DNA of 64,000 nt. Origin: CAZTHK01 sp964613215. Lineage in GTDB: Bacteria > Krumholzibacteriota > Krumholzibacteriia > Krumholzibacteriales > CAZTHK01. The notes under the pieces were generated by a model. It had not been told where the DNA came from. It did no database searches and saw only the letters and a program-made list of their open reading frames with translations. The position numbers and the translations under genes were made by a program. Position 1 is the first letter of the stretch. Each line of letters begins with the position of its first letter. Of this stretch, positions 49,001 through 56,484 are shown one piece after another. The stretch is from contig CAZTHK010000019.1 of the NCBI GenBank assembly GCA_964613215.1, positions 3,893 through 67,892 of the forward strand, read 5' to 3'.

Positions 49001-49270
49001 ATTAAGGTCCCCTGCGCCGGCAACTCTTGCACCCAGCAGCCATCCTGCATGATCCGATTCGTACATCCAGTCGGGAGTGGTTGAAATTGACCTCAGGTAT
49101 GAACGGGAACCAAACAGGCCGGGTATGATACCTGAATCGTTTTCTCTCTCACCACTTGCAGCTGGTGAAGTTAAAATGCTGGCCACAACCAGGGTTATTA
49201 CCCAGGCAGCTGGCGGGAACATATTTTGCAACCTACCAGCCAGTTTGCGAATTAAATTTAATACCCTCAA
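44417..49270 (-). CDS. Giant surface protein with FG-GAP repeats, beta-helix, cohesin, dockerin-like and sorting-like domains
   Basis: This 1617-residue protein starts at TTG 49270, with GAGGAGG upstream and a signal sequence near residues 15-38. Residues 60-490 hold seven FG-GAP repeats, each with a calcium loop such as D-L-N-G-D-G-F-G-D or D-V-N-G-D-G-Y-D-D and a F-Y-G-S-P-x-G-L-S strand: an integrin-like seven-bladed propeller. Residues 510-940 are a beta-helix related to, but clearly diverged from, that of the 1831-residue protein. A cohesin-like domain follows. From about residue 1076 on it is identical to the other protein (Ig-like, FnIII-like, dockerin-like, cohesin-like, FlgD-like). 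It is probably a surface-displayed binding protein. Confidence 0.85.
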   Translation of the reverse strand: MRVLNLIRKLAGRLQNMFPPAAWVITLVVASILTSPAASGERENDSGIIPGLFGSRSYLRSISTTPDWMYESDHAGWLLGARVAGAGDLNGDGFGDIAISVYNYSNGENNEGASFVFYGSPTGLSSTPDWTAEGNQVEAHFARYQQSAGDINGDGYDDLVIGADYYDNGQSNEGVVFLYYGSPSGLSTSPDWTGEIDMAGARLGCSVSADGDVNGDGYDDILAGATSYTNPECHEGAIFLFYGSATGPSSTYDWHDESNRDDNCRTGLGHITAYEDVNGDGYDDIAAGLWGYSNPEYKEGAVWVYHGSPSGPSATPDWTVESNTSYSYFHLVSGAGDVNGDGYGDIVIGGWMETDGYRGRVYCYLGSPAGLSSSHAWMKRGDQPDARMFNPNYAGDINDDGYSDVIIAASRYDNPEHDEGKTYIYFGSSSGLSETPAWTAEGNQADAMFGAGIASAGDINGDGYPDILIGAHRYDGGQTDEGAAYLFYGGPADTIYIDDDYCNGCGNDGHVWGYDAFDNIQDGVNAVAVGGDVIVAEGTYQEQVEISKDLTLTGVGSSTVIISPDTLDLYFTTSDDNYPILYVHDVDDVTIEDLAVDGAGKGNVNSDFVGVGYHNAGGTVYNCLIKDVRETPFSGAQHGVALYCYNDDGTSRTINVTGNQFNGFQKNAMALNADDTTPLAVNVNDNTITGAGTTTVTAQNGVQVWAAQGTGTVENNTITGIGYSGSGWVASSILAYYASLDITGNTISAGQAGVYDYAASSMSVSGNEFTIENIGDGSYGVIIYDPIETPPSPYNPVDGSGGGGMLYSPAGTHSLDINGNKVTFSGTDNTGCYGIIAWAGLLPDDLAITADHNEVSGFEIGIGFVSADTSTAIFDSAGSRYNLLSGNTYGMYSDGDYMTVEAEMNWWGDASGPAHPALNPGAAGDSVTDYVDFDPWMESFNHVRVLPEYVITNCTDHVTVDFYFGQAGLGQEVRGYNLTFTVDNAVATVGSAGSDITEGTFLSDAGTTSFYALDNGGGSYTVSCAILGGDTGATGEGELFGVELTPVAEGISDIAITEFELRDLNNSPIDNSTSDGSVRIDCTVPTMEPIAEAENGWYNTAPDFSNFGFDDDINLDTAQYQVDSDGWVTLFDDIDATEWNDDGWTLPGFAGLTEGSHTVYFRVADDAGNWNGENTPDTYSWQFNKDTVAPDPPTDFAAEPGHNKVHLTWTNPTGDATFAGVELRRAGWTDYPEYSTAAPDYPADETEGTFIAQTPAQAYDDSVTAGRDIYYFSAFSYDLAGNYSAFDADAADRATSYWLGDVVSPYDGMVNSTDLVDFSNTFGVSDGGAGWNNECDFGPTDDNSSYGIPLPDDVVDFEDLMIFAMIYGKVGPLGATMLAGGERSLEQLNTLVDFELTDANSSSAPEGCVVVSVQLKNRANSLKGFRISLQADRNRVTSVTRGSIFDGSSNLFFGTTEGENSSLDICVAALGVGVPIDASGEVARITLETSGEESALRICEIDVRDINNKAYRIEGDEDYRPGFIPSSYALKQNYPNPFNPVTTIAFDIVEAGRVRIDIYDVSGRMVRTLLNESRDPGRHRIEWNGRDNSGSTVPSGIYFYRINAGEFTATRKMILLR

Positions 49271-49683
49271 GGTAAAACCTCCTCTCTTCCCCTATAGCCT
49301 GCCGCCGAACTTTCCGGCCGGCAGTGTTCAGGCAAGTAACATCCCCTCCGGAGCCTGAACTCAGGGAATATCAATCTTCTCCGGAAAGGCCTGATTTACA
49401 GCTATGGAAAAGAAATCAGCCGTTTTATATTTTCGAGATGCTCTCTTTGCAGGTAGTTCCCCTTAAAGATATATACCTACCAGATATGATATGGTTTGTC
49501 AATATATAGTTTAAATTATTTCAGAAAATACCCGGAGAGATGCCTGATTTCAGTTTCTGTTTAGAAGTTACTTGTGATGAACAAAGAATAATTATACGTA
49601 CTCCGGCTGATAAGTGTTGCCGCCGTTAACTTTCCTTCTGAATGCTGGTCTATCCGAAATTCAGTATCGGTACATTGAGTTCC
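49271..49683. other. Region upstream of the 1617-residue gene
   Basis: This is 413 bases without a gene. A minus-strand TTGACA (complement at 49495-49500) faces an AT-rich stretch at 49465-49480 and may be the promoter of the 1617-residue gene, but no good minus-10 box stands at the right distance. Confidence 0.35.
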
Positions 49684-49899
49684 CTATTCAAACGCATCCC
49701 TCATGGGGTCCCAGGCTGGCAGAATCTCCGGCCTGGTATCCAGGATGGCCGGAACGGCATCAGGCAGATGGCGTTTGTGAACTATCACCGAGAAGACATA
49801 GCTGTCGAACCAGCGGTCGTACATGGTCCAGCGGCCCTGGTTGCCGGTGCCGGTCCCCCAGGAATTCTCCGCCAGCCACTTTCTGGCTTTTTTATTTGA
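49684..49899 (-). pseudogene. C-terminal remnant of a C1B peptidase (bleomycin hydrolase / aminopeptidase C type)
   Basis: The minus strand encodes about 70 residues matching the end of PepC/bleomycin-hydrolase enzymes: K-W-L-A-E-N-S-W-G-T-G (containing the catalytic Asn region), then R-W-T-M-Y-D-R-W-F-D-S-Y-V-F, V-H-K-R-H-L-P and the typical P-A-W-D-P-M-R-D-A. The intact enzyme has about 450 residues; everything before K-A-R-K-W is missing and is replaced by the promoter region of peptide locus 2. It is therefore a truncated gene, cut at about 49898. The break marks a recombination or insertion border. Confidence 0.78.
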
Positions 49900-49923
49900 C
49901 AAAATATGACATATGTGTAACAA
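49896..49923 (+). promoter_or_regulatory. Candidate promoter of precursor peptide 2
   Basis: TTGACA (49896-49901) is followed after 16 bases by TAACAA (49918-49923). It lies about 120 bases before precursor 2. The arrangement TTGACA ... TGTAACA is shared with the locus 1 promoter. Confidence 0.45.
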
Positions 49924-50045
49924 TGGCTGACAAATACGGAAGTGGGAAGGGACCTTCGGGCCTGACCCATTGTTACCGGCAGGGGGCTTTACAACCGCGG
50001 CTACGCACCACTTAAAATGCCAATAGGGAAGGGAGGTGAAGATAT

Positions 50046-50183
50046 ATGAATCTTGATATGCACGATGTAATGGTTGGCGGAACCATGGAGAAGGAAGCGA
50101 TAGACGGAGCTATCACAGCTACTGAAATAACCGTCTGTCTGATCGGCGGGGCCTGCTATTCGACCCGCTGCTGGACGACATAA
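50046..50183 (+). CDS. Putative lanthipeptide-like precursor peptide, locus 2
   Basis: This is a 45-residue peptide with a strong ribosome site (GGGAGGTGA, six bases before the ATG). The N-terminal part is acidic (M-N-L-D-M-H-D-V-M-V-G-G-T-M-E-K-E-A-I-D-G-A). Then comes the shared motif I-T-A-T-E-I-T-V-C-L-I-G-G, and the end is A-C-Y-S-T-R-C-W-T-T. There are three Cys and several Thr and Ser. The block I-T-x-x-x-I-T-x-C recalls the start of the nisin core, so the mature product may begin there; alternatively the G-G is a leader end and the core is the last ten residues. It is followed after 314 bases by the HopA1-like, kinase and cyclase genes. Confidence 0.82.
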   Translation: MNLDMHDVMVGGTMEKEAIDGAITATEITVCLIGGACYSTRCWTT

Positions 50184-50497
50184 TTGCTGTTTAAATTTTA
50201 TAACCGGCCGTTTTTGGACCACAGTCGTTTTGCTTAAACCGGAACAGAGGGAATCGGAAGAGAACTATGCAAGGTTTTATCCCTCAAAAATGTTCGATTT
50301 CCTCTGTGTCTTGGACCTGTCCGCGGCCGGCAGCTGATTCAAACAAATTTTCGTGCGGAGTGGGGGAACGCGGTTGTGGATGCCCCCTTTTGACTATAAA
50401 GAGACGGGTTCCCCCCGGCAGTGAATTTAATCGATTTGTATAATCCCCGGATACACCATGGTGTCACGGCCCTGGAGCCTCCCGAGGAATTAATTTT
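50184..50497. other. Gap between precursor and enzyme genes, locus 2
   Basis: This is 314 bases without a gene, the same spacing pattern as in locus 1 (349 bases). A short self-complementary stretch followed by T residues (AACCGGCCGTTTTT near 50202-50215) might weaken transcription after the precursor; no longer hairpin like that of locus 1 was found. Confidence 0.4.
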
Positions 50498-51724
50498 ATG
50501 CTCGACAGAATCTACCGCTTCAACCCGGCTTACAGGCTGACGCCTTATAGCGATCTTCCTGAAAGGTATCAGAAGAAATTTGCGCCCCTGGTAAAAGATG
50601 GCAGGTATCACTCCTTCCTTCATGCTCCCAGGGAAACCGGGCTTACCATCAAGGCGGTGACCAGGGACCTGGCTGATCTGCTTGGCAGGCTCAGAGAGCC
50701 CGGCAGCCTGAATGCCCTGTTCAGGGAACTGGGAGAGAGGATAGATGAGGAGAAGAGAAAGTTCTTTTTCAGGCTGGTGATAGATGGTGTGCTGGAGGTG
50801 AAGAAGGGGGATAGTTTCATATCCGGTGTGGAGGGGGTAAATTCCATCCTTCCCTCCGGCCGGTCATCCCCGGCGGAATATTCCGGAGAAGCAGAGGGGG
50901 AGATTCAGAAGCTTTCTGCAGAGGGGATCAGCTTTGCTGTGAATTCGGCGCTGACCAGGCCCCAGGATCTGTCCATACTGCTGTACAACTTCAACTGCAT
51001 TCCCATGTACAGAACCTGGAGGGAGAGATTCCCCGGCGAGGATGACATTCTCCGGTTCCTGGGGCTGAGGGAGGATCACACCTGGCCGGGTATGCCCCCG
51101 GATATCAGCCCCCGCAGGCCGAAAGAGGGGAGCAGCACAGACAAGCTGGCATACTATGAAAACTGGATTTCATGGAAGTTTACCCGGGGCAGGGAGAGGG
51201 ATAAGCTCAACTACAAGGTATACTTAAGCCCTGTTCCGGCAGACCTTCCCCGGGTCTTTGAGCTGGCAAGGGAGGAGATTGTCCGGCGGGATGTGTGTTT
51301 CATGAAGGTGGGGCGCCGCAGAAACAACCTGCTTCGCCCCGATAAGCTGGTGGTCTATTTTCAGGATTACCGGGAGGCGTCAGATTTTGCCGGCGGGATG
51401 GTTGACAGAACGGCTGGGTATACTGCTCAGGGGGTGCCGTTCTCCTATCAGATCGACAGGGATAATCCCCTGGTCTCGATGGGGGTGGATCCTCCCAGAA
51501 GGATGAGCGAGAATATCAGCTGGAGGCTGTATGTAACCAATAAGCTGGCCATGGCGGTTCATGGAGCCCGGCGGGAGGAAGCCGGTGATATAGATGGATA
51601 TATACGTGATTATATGAGGATTGCAGGGGTGGACAGCGGCAGCTGGGGTCCCCTGGACGGCAACTGGGAGATGGAGTTCTCACAGGTGGAAGAGCTGGAG
51701 AAGGATGAAAGAAAAGAAAGATAA
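50498..51724 (+). CDS. HopA1-like protein, putative phospho-Ser/Thr lyase (LanY-type), locus 2
   Basis: This 408-residue protein is homologous along its whole length to the locus 1 protein (both share R/Q-I-Y-R-x-N-P near the start and H-A-P). HopA1-type motifs are Y-K-V-Y-L-S-P near residue 240, L-R-P-D-K-L-V-V-Y-F near residue 282, G-V-P-F-S-Y, S-M-G-V-D-P-P and S-W-R-L-Y-V-T-N-K. The proposed reaction is elimination of phosphate from phospho-Ser or phospho-Thr of the precursor. The start is ATG at 50498. The last 20 bases overlap the kinase gene, which supports joint expression and perhaps a complex. The function is inferred from family and neighbours. Confidence 0.76.
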   Translation: MLDRIYRFNPAYRLTPYSDLPERYQKKFAPLVKDGRYHSFLHAPRETGLTIKAVTRDLADLLGRLREPGSLNALFRELGERIDEEKRKFFFRLVIDGVLEVKKGDSFISGVEGVNSILPSGRSSPAEYSGEAEGEIQKLSAEGISFAVNSALTRPQDLSILLYNFNCIPMYRTWRERFPGEDDILRFLGLREDHTWPGMPPDISPRRPKEGSSTDKLAYYENWISWKFTRGRERDKLNYKVYLSPVPADLPRVFELAREEIVRRDVCFMKVGRRRNNLLRPDKLVVYFQDYREASDFAGGMVDRTAGYTAQGVPFSYQIDRDNPLVSMGVDPPRRMSENISWRLYVTNKLAMAVHGARREEAGDIDGYIRDYMRIAGVDSGSWGPLDGNWEMEFSQVEELEKDERKER

Positions 51725-52967
51725 TATGGAGAAGAGGGATAAGCTGGAGCAGCTTAGCCGGAGGAAGCGCCTGCCCCGCGATCTGGTGATCACACCGGTG
51801 GAGGAGCTGCCTCCCGGGATGCTGGAGGCAATATACCCCGATGGTAACTATCCGGAGGGTTACTATGGTGTTCAGCGGGAGAAGGTAAGGGCCCTGCCCA
51901 AGATCGTAGCTGGCGATGTGGTGGAGGTCCTGAGGGCCTTCGGAGAAGATGGCGCCCTGTATGAGGATGTTCTGGTGCATTTTGTGGAGTTGAGGGGACT
52001 GGACTATGACGAGCTGGACAGGGATATGAGAAAACTCTTCTTCTCCCTGCTTCACGCCAGCTTTCTGGTGGATGGGGAATGGGGTGAGGATACCTCGGCG
52101 GATGCGGTCACCCCCAGTTTCGGGAGGGGAGATACCTGGCTGCACTACCGGATAGTGGAGAATATCAACTGTGTGGTGGATTCCGAGATATACAGGGTGG
52201 AGGATGAAGAGACCGGCCGGCCCGGAGCCCTGAAGATAACCCAGGACAGGTTCCCCAATCCGGATATGAAGAGGGAAATCCGGAGAAGGCTGCGGCACGA
52301 GTTCGGGGTGATAGAGGAGATAGATCATCCCAATGTGATAAAGGTATGGGAGCAGGGAGAACACCGGCAGCGGGTATACGGGGTGCTGGACTGGGTGGAG
52401 GGTCCCAATGTGGGAACCTATGCGGTAAGAAACAGGGATGCCCTCAAGGACAGCGACCTGGTGAAGCTGTTGCTGGAATGCGGGGAGGCCCTGGGAGCGG
52501 TGCACCGGGCCGGGTATCTCCACGGGGATGTTCACTCCGGCAACTTTCTGCTTAGAGATGGCGGTGTGTGCCTGCTGGATTTCGGGCTGGCCCGGCCCAT
52601 TGATATACCGGAGGGAGAGGAATGGAAGTATCCGGAGGGTGGTGTGCTGATGTTTACCCCTCCGGAGTACGTCAGGAGGAAGTTTGAGAAGACCAGGGGG
52701 ATGACCGGGAGTGTGGCCGGGGAGGTATACTCCTTCGGGGTGATAATGTTTGCCCTGCTGACCAGGCGGTATCCCTATCAGTGGAAATCCTACCGGGAGG
52801 AGTACATGAAGGTCATTCTGAAACAGCCACACCTCACATTCGCCGATTGCGGAAGAGAGCCCTGGCCTCCGGTGGAGAGAATCATCGACAGGACACTGTC
52901 CAAGAAGAAGAAGGACAGATACCAGTCCATGGATGAGCTTCTGGATAATTTAAAAAAAATTCTTTAA
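51705..52967 (+). CDS. Protein-kinase-like protein, putative peptide kinase (LanK-type), locus 2
   Basis: This 420-residue protein starts at the ATG at 51705, which overlaps the lyase gene; ATG 51726 is an alternative. Residues 1-145 are of unknown type (E-E-L-P-P-G-M-L-E, Y-P-D-G-N-Y-P-E). Residues 150-420 are a eukaryotic-like kinase: ATP-site lysine in G-A-L-K-I near residue 177, helix-C region H-P-N-V-I-K-V, catalytic loop H-G-D-V-H-S-G-N-F-L near residue 273, metal-binding D-F-G-L-A near residue 293 and a P-P-E variant of the A-P-E motif. The catalytic Asp, Asn and DFG Asp are present. It would phosphorylate Ser and Thr in the precursor before elimination. It is the only kinase of this kind seen in either peptide locus. 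Confidence 0.85.
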   Translation: MKEKKDNMEKRDKLEQLSRRKRLPRDLVITPVEELPPGMLEAIYPDGNYPEGYYGVQREKVRALPKIVAGDVVEVLRAFGEDGALYEDVLVHFVELRGLDYDELDRDMRKLFFSLLHASFLVDGEWGEDTSADAVTPSFGRGDTWLHYRIVENINCVVDSEIYRVEDEETGRPGALKITQDRFPNPDMKREIRRRLRHEFGVIEEIDHPNVIKVWEQGEHRQRVYGVLDWVEGPNVGTYAVRNRDALKDSDLVKLLLECGEALGAVHRAGYLHGDVHSGNFLLRDGGVCLLDFGLARPIDIPEGEEWKYPEGGVLMFTPPEYVRRKFEKTRGMTGSVAGEVYSFGVIMFALLTRRYPYQWKSYREEYMKVILKQPHLTFADCGREPWPPVERIIDRTLSKKKKDRYQSMDELLDNLKKIL

Positions 52968-53003
52968 CCCGGAATTCGTATCTATCTGCAGGGATGATGA
53001 ATA

Positions 53004-54134
53004 TTGGAGAAAATTAATTATATAGGAGAGGCGGAGGAGAGACTGGATGATATCTCCAGGCTATCCTACCAGAAGATGTGTATGATTCATACTCCCCCTC
53101 ACCGGGCTCTGTACGGCGGTGGAGCGGGAATAGCCTACGCATTCTGGAGGGCTGCCTGCATACTGGAGAAACCAAGGTGGCTGCAGTACTCCAGGCTGTG
53201 GATCGATCATGTCATGGCCGCGCCTCAGGATCAGCGGGAGGTGGATATTCCGGAGAGCTCTCACGGGCCGCTGGAGTATGAGATAGAGGATTCCCTCTAC
53301 TGGGGTGACCGGGGAATATCACTTGTTAGGGCTCTTATAGCCTACTCTGAGGATGATGCCCCCATGTTCGAAAGGGCTCTTGAATCCTATATGGAGCCGG
53401 AACAGAGGAGAGTAGAGCAGCAGGAGTTGATGCAGGGTATAGGGGGTAGGTTGCTGGGAACTGCCCTTCTGCTGGATGAGACCGGGGAGGAAAAACTAAA
53501 ACCCCATGGCGATAAGCTGGCGGAGGAACTGCTGGCCACTGCAGGTTCCGGAAATGGCTCAATTCCATGGAAGGACAACCACCTTCTGGGGATGGCCCAT
53601 GGAAGGGCGGGTAATTACTTCGCCCTGCTCAACTGGGCCGGGGTGACAGGATTTTCCCTGCCGGACTGGTTCTTCCGGGGGCTGGAGGAGTATGCCCGTT
53701 CAGGGAGGAAGAGGAGAGAGGGTATCAGCTGGCCCATAGATGAGAGGGATGAGGGGAAATACATGGATTCCTGGTGCAACGGAGCGCCGGGGCTTATTCT
53801 GCTGTGGAATCTTGCCTGCCGGCACACCGGAGATCCCCTCTATCTGGACACAGCCAGGGAGGCCGCCCGGTATGTGGTCAATATCAGGGATCCCCTGATC
53901 GGGTATCTGTGCTGCGGTGCGGCGGGGGTGGTCTACAGCATGCTGAATATGCACCGCAATGATCCCGGAGGTCCCTGGCTGGATCATGCCGGTCATCTTC
54001 TGGAGGCGGCATTGGAGGGAAGGATGAGTCAGGATGGCAGAATCAGCCTCTTCCTGGGTTCTGCCGGGATAGCCTGCCTGCTTGTCGATATGGAGGATCC
54101 GGGAAGGGCCAGAATGCCTGCAGTGGAAATCTAA
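53004..54134 (+). CDS. LanC-like cyclase with CCG zinc motif, locus 2
   Basis: This 376-residue protein is homologous to the locus 1 cyclase. Motifs are A-H-G-R-A-G near residue 199, W-C-N-G-A-P-G near residue 256 and C-C-G-A-A-G near residue 302. As in locus 1, the usual His of C-H-G is Cys, which gives three Cys zinc ligands. N-terminal P-P-H-R-A-L-Y-G-G-G-A-G-I-A-Y is also shared. It would catalyse addition of Cys to dehydro residues. The start is TTG at 53004, 36 bases after the kinase, completing an operon of precursor, lyase, kinase and cyclase. No transporter gene accompanies it. Confidence 0.86.
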   Translation: MEKINYIGEAEERLDDISRLSYQKMCMIHTPPHRALYGGGAGIAYAFWRAACILEKPRWLQYSRLWIDHVMAAPQDQREVDIPESSHGPLEYEIEDSLYWGDRGISLVRALIAYSEDDAPMFERALESYMEPEQRRVEQQELMQGIGGRLLGTALLLDETGEEKLKPHGDKLAEELLATAGSGNGSIPWKDNHLLGMAHGRAGNYFALLNWAGVTGFSLPDWFFRGLEEYARSGRKRREGISWPIDERDEGKYMDSWCNGAPGLILLWNLACRHTGDPLYLDTAREAARYVVNIRDPLIGYLCCGAAGVVYSMLNMHRNDPGGPWLDHAGHLLEAALEGRMSQDGRISLFLGSAGIACLLVDMEDPGRARMPAVEI

Positions 54135-54262
54135 AAGGGGAGATTCCGATCAGAATCATCCAAATGATGCCTTCAGCAGGGAATAAAGCTTATACCTGCA
54201 ATTAGATGACTGCCCCGCTTGAATTCTCTTCCCGTCCGATAATGTATATTTATCCTGCAATT

Positions 54263-54982
54263 TTAATCCGGTTCTATTCTGCCGGATTTGAAAGCCCGGT
54301 GTATCGCCACCGCACCCAGTGTCATTCTGCGGAAGGTTACATCCCTGAAACCTGCTTCAGTCATTATGGATGCAAGCTCCCGGGGAGGATAGAAGCTGGT
54401 GATAGTGCGCGAGAGGTAACGGTATGCCGGGCCGTATCCGGATATTATTCTTCCTGTGGGGGCCACATAAAGCCTGACCATCACATGGTAGAGCCACCTT
54501 ATAAAAGGTGAGGGGGGCTGAGAAGTCTCCAGGTTTACAAACATGCCGCCGGGTTTGAGAACACGGAGGAACTCTCTGAAGGTGTCAGTCAGAACTTTTC
54601 TGCTCAGATTTATATTACGGGTGGAAAAAGAAATAGTGAGCAGATCGAAAGTGTTATCAGGGAAGGGAAGCTTCCTGACATCTCCTGCTATGAATCTGAT
54701 ATCGCCTGTTTCAGGGTAACCAAGAGCGGTTTTTACCATAGGAATTGTAAAATCCAGAGCATAGATCTCCTTTTTCCCGGGTGCCCTTTCTTTCAGATTT
54801 GCAGCCATATCGCCGGTTCCGCTGCAGAGGTCGAGCCATCTGCCCTCACCGGCCTCTGCTGCAACAGCGGCGGCCCTTCTTCTCCATAACCTGTCCAGAC
54901 CGAATGTAAGTAAGGTATTGACCAGCCGGTATGATCTGTGAACCCTGGCGAATATATTCCGGATTGCATCTGAATCTGGCAT
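54263..54982 (-). CDS. Demethylmenaquinone/ubiquinone methyltransferase-like protein (MenG/UbiE family)
   Basis: This is a 239-residue SAM-dependent methyltransferase. The family N-terminus is visible (R-S-Y-R-L-V-N-T-L-L-T-F-G-L-D-R-L-W-R). SAM motif I is L-D-L-C-S-G-T-G-D near residue 50. Then follow P-F-P-D-N-T-F-D, S-F-S-T-R-N-I-N (where the family has G-L-R-N), R-V-L-K-P-G-G and a C-terminal G-A-V-A-I-H. It probably adds the last methyl group in menaquinone synthesis. It is convergent with peptide locus 2, 128 bases from it. Confidence 0.86.
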   Translation of the reverse strand: MPDSDAIRNIFARVHRSYRLVNTLLTFGLDRLWRRRAAAVAAEAGEGRWLDLCSGTGDMAANLKERAPGKKEIYALDFTIPMVKTALGYPETGDIRFIAGDVRKLPFPDNTFDLLTISFSTRNINLSRKVLTDTFREFLRVLKPGGMFVNLETSQPPSPFIRWLYHVMVRLYVAPTGRIISGYGPAYRYLSRTITSFYPPRELASIMTEAGFRDVTFRRMTLGAVAIHRAFKSGRIEPD

Positions 54983-55540
54983 ATCAGCAATCCAAACTCT
55001 TCAGGAAGCAAAAAATTATCATTTGGCTCGGCTCTGGCATTTTCCCGATCCGGTTAAAGAAGACTTTATCCTCTGGAAATATAATATTACATTTTAGCCT
55101 GAAATGAAGCCTTAAAAGATAATCAAAGAGCGGCATCTTCTCTTTATCGGAAATGATTATATCTGTAATAACAGGTTGAAATATCCGGGCTGGTTTCAGC
55201 AGCCGTGTCAGATTTTGAAAAAAACCGGACTGTTTCCAACCGTTGGAGAGGAGATTCAATATCAATTCCGGTACCAGCGGTGGAACCAGTCAGTAAAAAA
55301 ATCAGCATAAATCTTAAAGATTTTGCGGCAACATCTATAAAGCCGGACGTTAAACGACATTGGTTAACATAATATCAGTTCCGACGTCGGAACTGGAAAA
55401 AAGTCAGTTGATGAATTCAGCTGAGAAATCTTTGTTGATTATTTATTAATTGTCAGGATTTTTGCTGATTGAAACGGAAAGATTAAATATAATTTCCCGG
55501 GCAGAAGATTATTCGGTAGAGAGTCAGGAGGAGAGAAGAG
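54983..55540. other. Intergenic region upstream of the MenG-like and AIM24 genes
   Basis: This is 558 A+T-rich bases. A minus-strand open frame (54984-55265) has no recognisable protein features. A 20-base perfect palindrome is at 55376-55395. A TATAAT at 55488-55493 may be the minus-10 of the AIM24 gene; no good minus-35 accompanies it. Confidence 0.4.
55376..55395. promoter_or_regulatory. Perfect 20-base palindrome
   Basis: CAGTTCCGACGTCGGAACTG reads the same on both strands with no loop. The form suits a binding site for a dimeric regulator. It lies 145 bases before the AIM24-family gene. Confidence 0.6.
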
Positions 55541-56332
55541 ATGAAAAGCCATGAAGTGGATTATGAGATTATTGGTGATGATATGCAGATAGTCGAGATC
55601 GAGCTGGACCCCGGAGAGACAGTGATCGCTGAGGCCGGGGCCATGAGCTACATGGAGGAGGGGACAGGGTTCGAGGCCAGAATGGGGGATGGTTCGAAGA
55701 TGAGAGAGGGTATGTTCGACAAGCTGCTGGGAGCGGGCAAGAGGATGCTTACAGGGGAGTCGATCTTTATGACTCACTTTACCAACAATGGAAAGGGCAA
55801 GAAGAGGGTGGCCTTTGCCGCTCCATATCCGGGAAAGATCATCGCCCTTGACCTTTCGGAAATGGGTAATGAGATAATATGCCAGAAGGATGCTTTTCTC
55901 TGTGCGGCTCTGGGCACGCAGGTTGATATTGCCCTGGCCAAACGCCTGGGCGCAGGTTTCTTCGGCGGGGAGGGCTTCATTCTGCAGAGGCTGCGCGGCG
56001 ACGGGAAGGTTTTCATTCATGTGGGCGGTACGGTGGTAAAGAAGGAGCTGGACGGGGAAATCCTCCATGTTGATACCGGCTGCCTGGCAGCATTCACCGG
56101 CGGTATAGATTATAACATAAAGAGAGCGGGCAACCTCAAATCGATGATATTCGGAGGGGAAGGTATCTTCCTGGCTACCCTCCGGGGCAGGGGAACGGTA
56201 TATCTTCAGAGCCTGCCCTTCTCCAGGATGGCCGACCGGATACTGAGACACGCACCCTCCAGGGGAGGCAAGCGCAGGGGTGAGGGTTCGGTGCTGGGGG
56301 CGCTGGGAGACATCATAGATGGCGACCGGTAG
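55541..56332 (+). CDS. AIM24/TIGR00266-family protein
   Basis: This 263-residue protein belongs to the family with a double-stranded beta-helix-like fold. Typical features are [17 protein letters not shown] near residue 22, [11 protein letters not shown] near residue 71, [10 protein letters not shown] near residue 94 and V-D-T-G-C-L-A-A-F near residue 175. The family's biochemical role is not established. The ATG has AGGAGGAG upstream. It stands alone between two minus-strand genes. Confidence 0.88.
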   Translation: MKSHEVDYEIIGDDMQIVEIELDPGETVIAEAGAMSYMEEGTGFEARMGDGSKMREGMFDKLLGAGKRMLTGESIFMTHFTNNGKGKKRVAFAAPYPGKIIALDLSEMGNEIICQKDAFLCAALGTQVDIALAKRLGAGFFGGEGFILQRLRGDGKVFIHVGGTVVKKELDGEILHVDTGCLAAFTGGIDYNIKRAGNLKSMIFGGEGIFLATLRGRGTVYLQSLPFSRMADRILRHAPSRGGKRRGEGSVLGALGDIIDGDR

Positions 56333-56484
56333 AATTATTCTATTCCCGGGTTCCGTGATGTTGTTTTTCTTCTTCTGGTATGATTGAGAGAAAGGGACAG
56401 AATATCCTTTTCTTCTGGCATCTTGATGCCATAGATCGATTATAGCCTGAATCCCGGTAATTGCCGATACCCGGTGGCCGGATT

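Noticed and set aside
49871..49890. GCCAG/CTGGC stem followed by a T run, resembling a plus-strand terminator
   Set aside because: It lies inside the coding remnant of the C1B peptidase (complement), no plus-strand gene ends before it, and the stem is only five bases.
50184..50497. Further precursor peptides in the gaps of both peptide loci
   Set aside because: No short frame with the I-T-A-T motif or a Cys-rich end with a ribosome site was found in 30521-30869, 32109-32254 or 50184-50497.
54984..55265. 93-codon minus-strand open frame next to the MenG-like gene
   Set aside because: It has no recognisable motif and no good ribosome site, and it lies in A+T-rich intergenic sequence.
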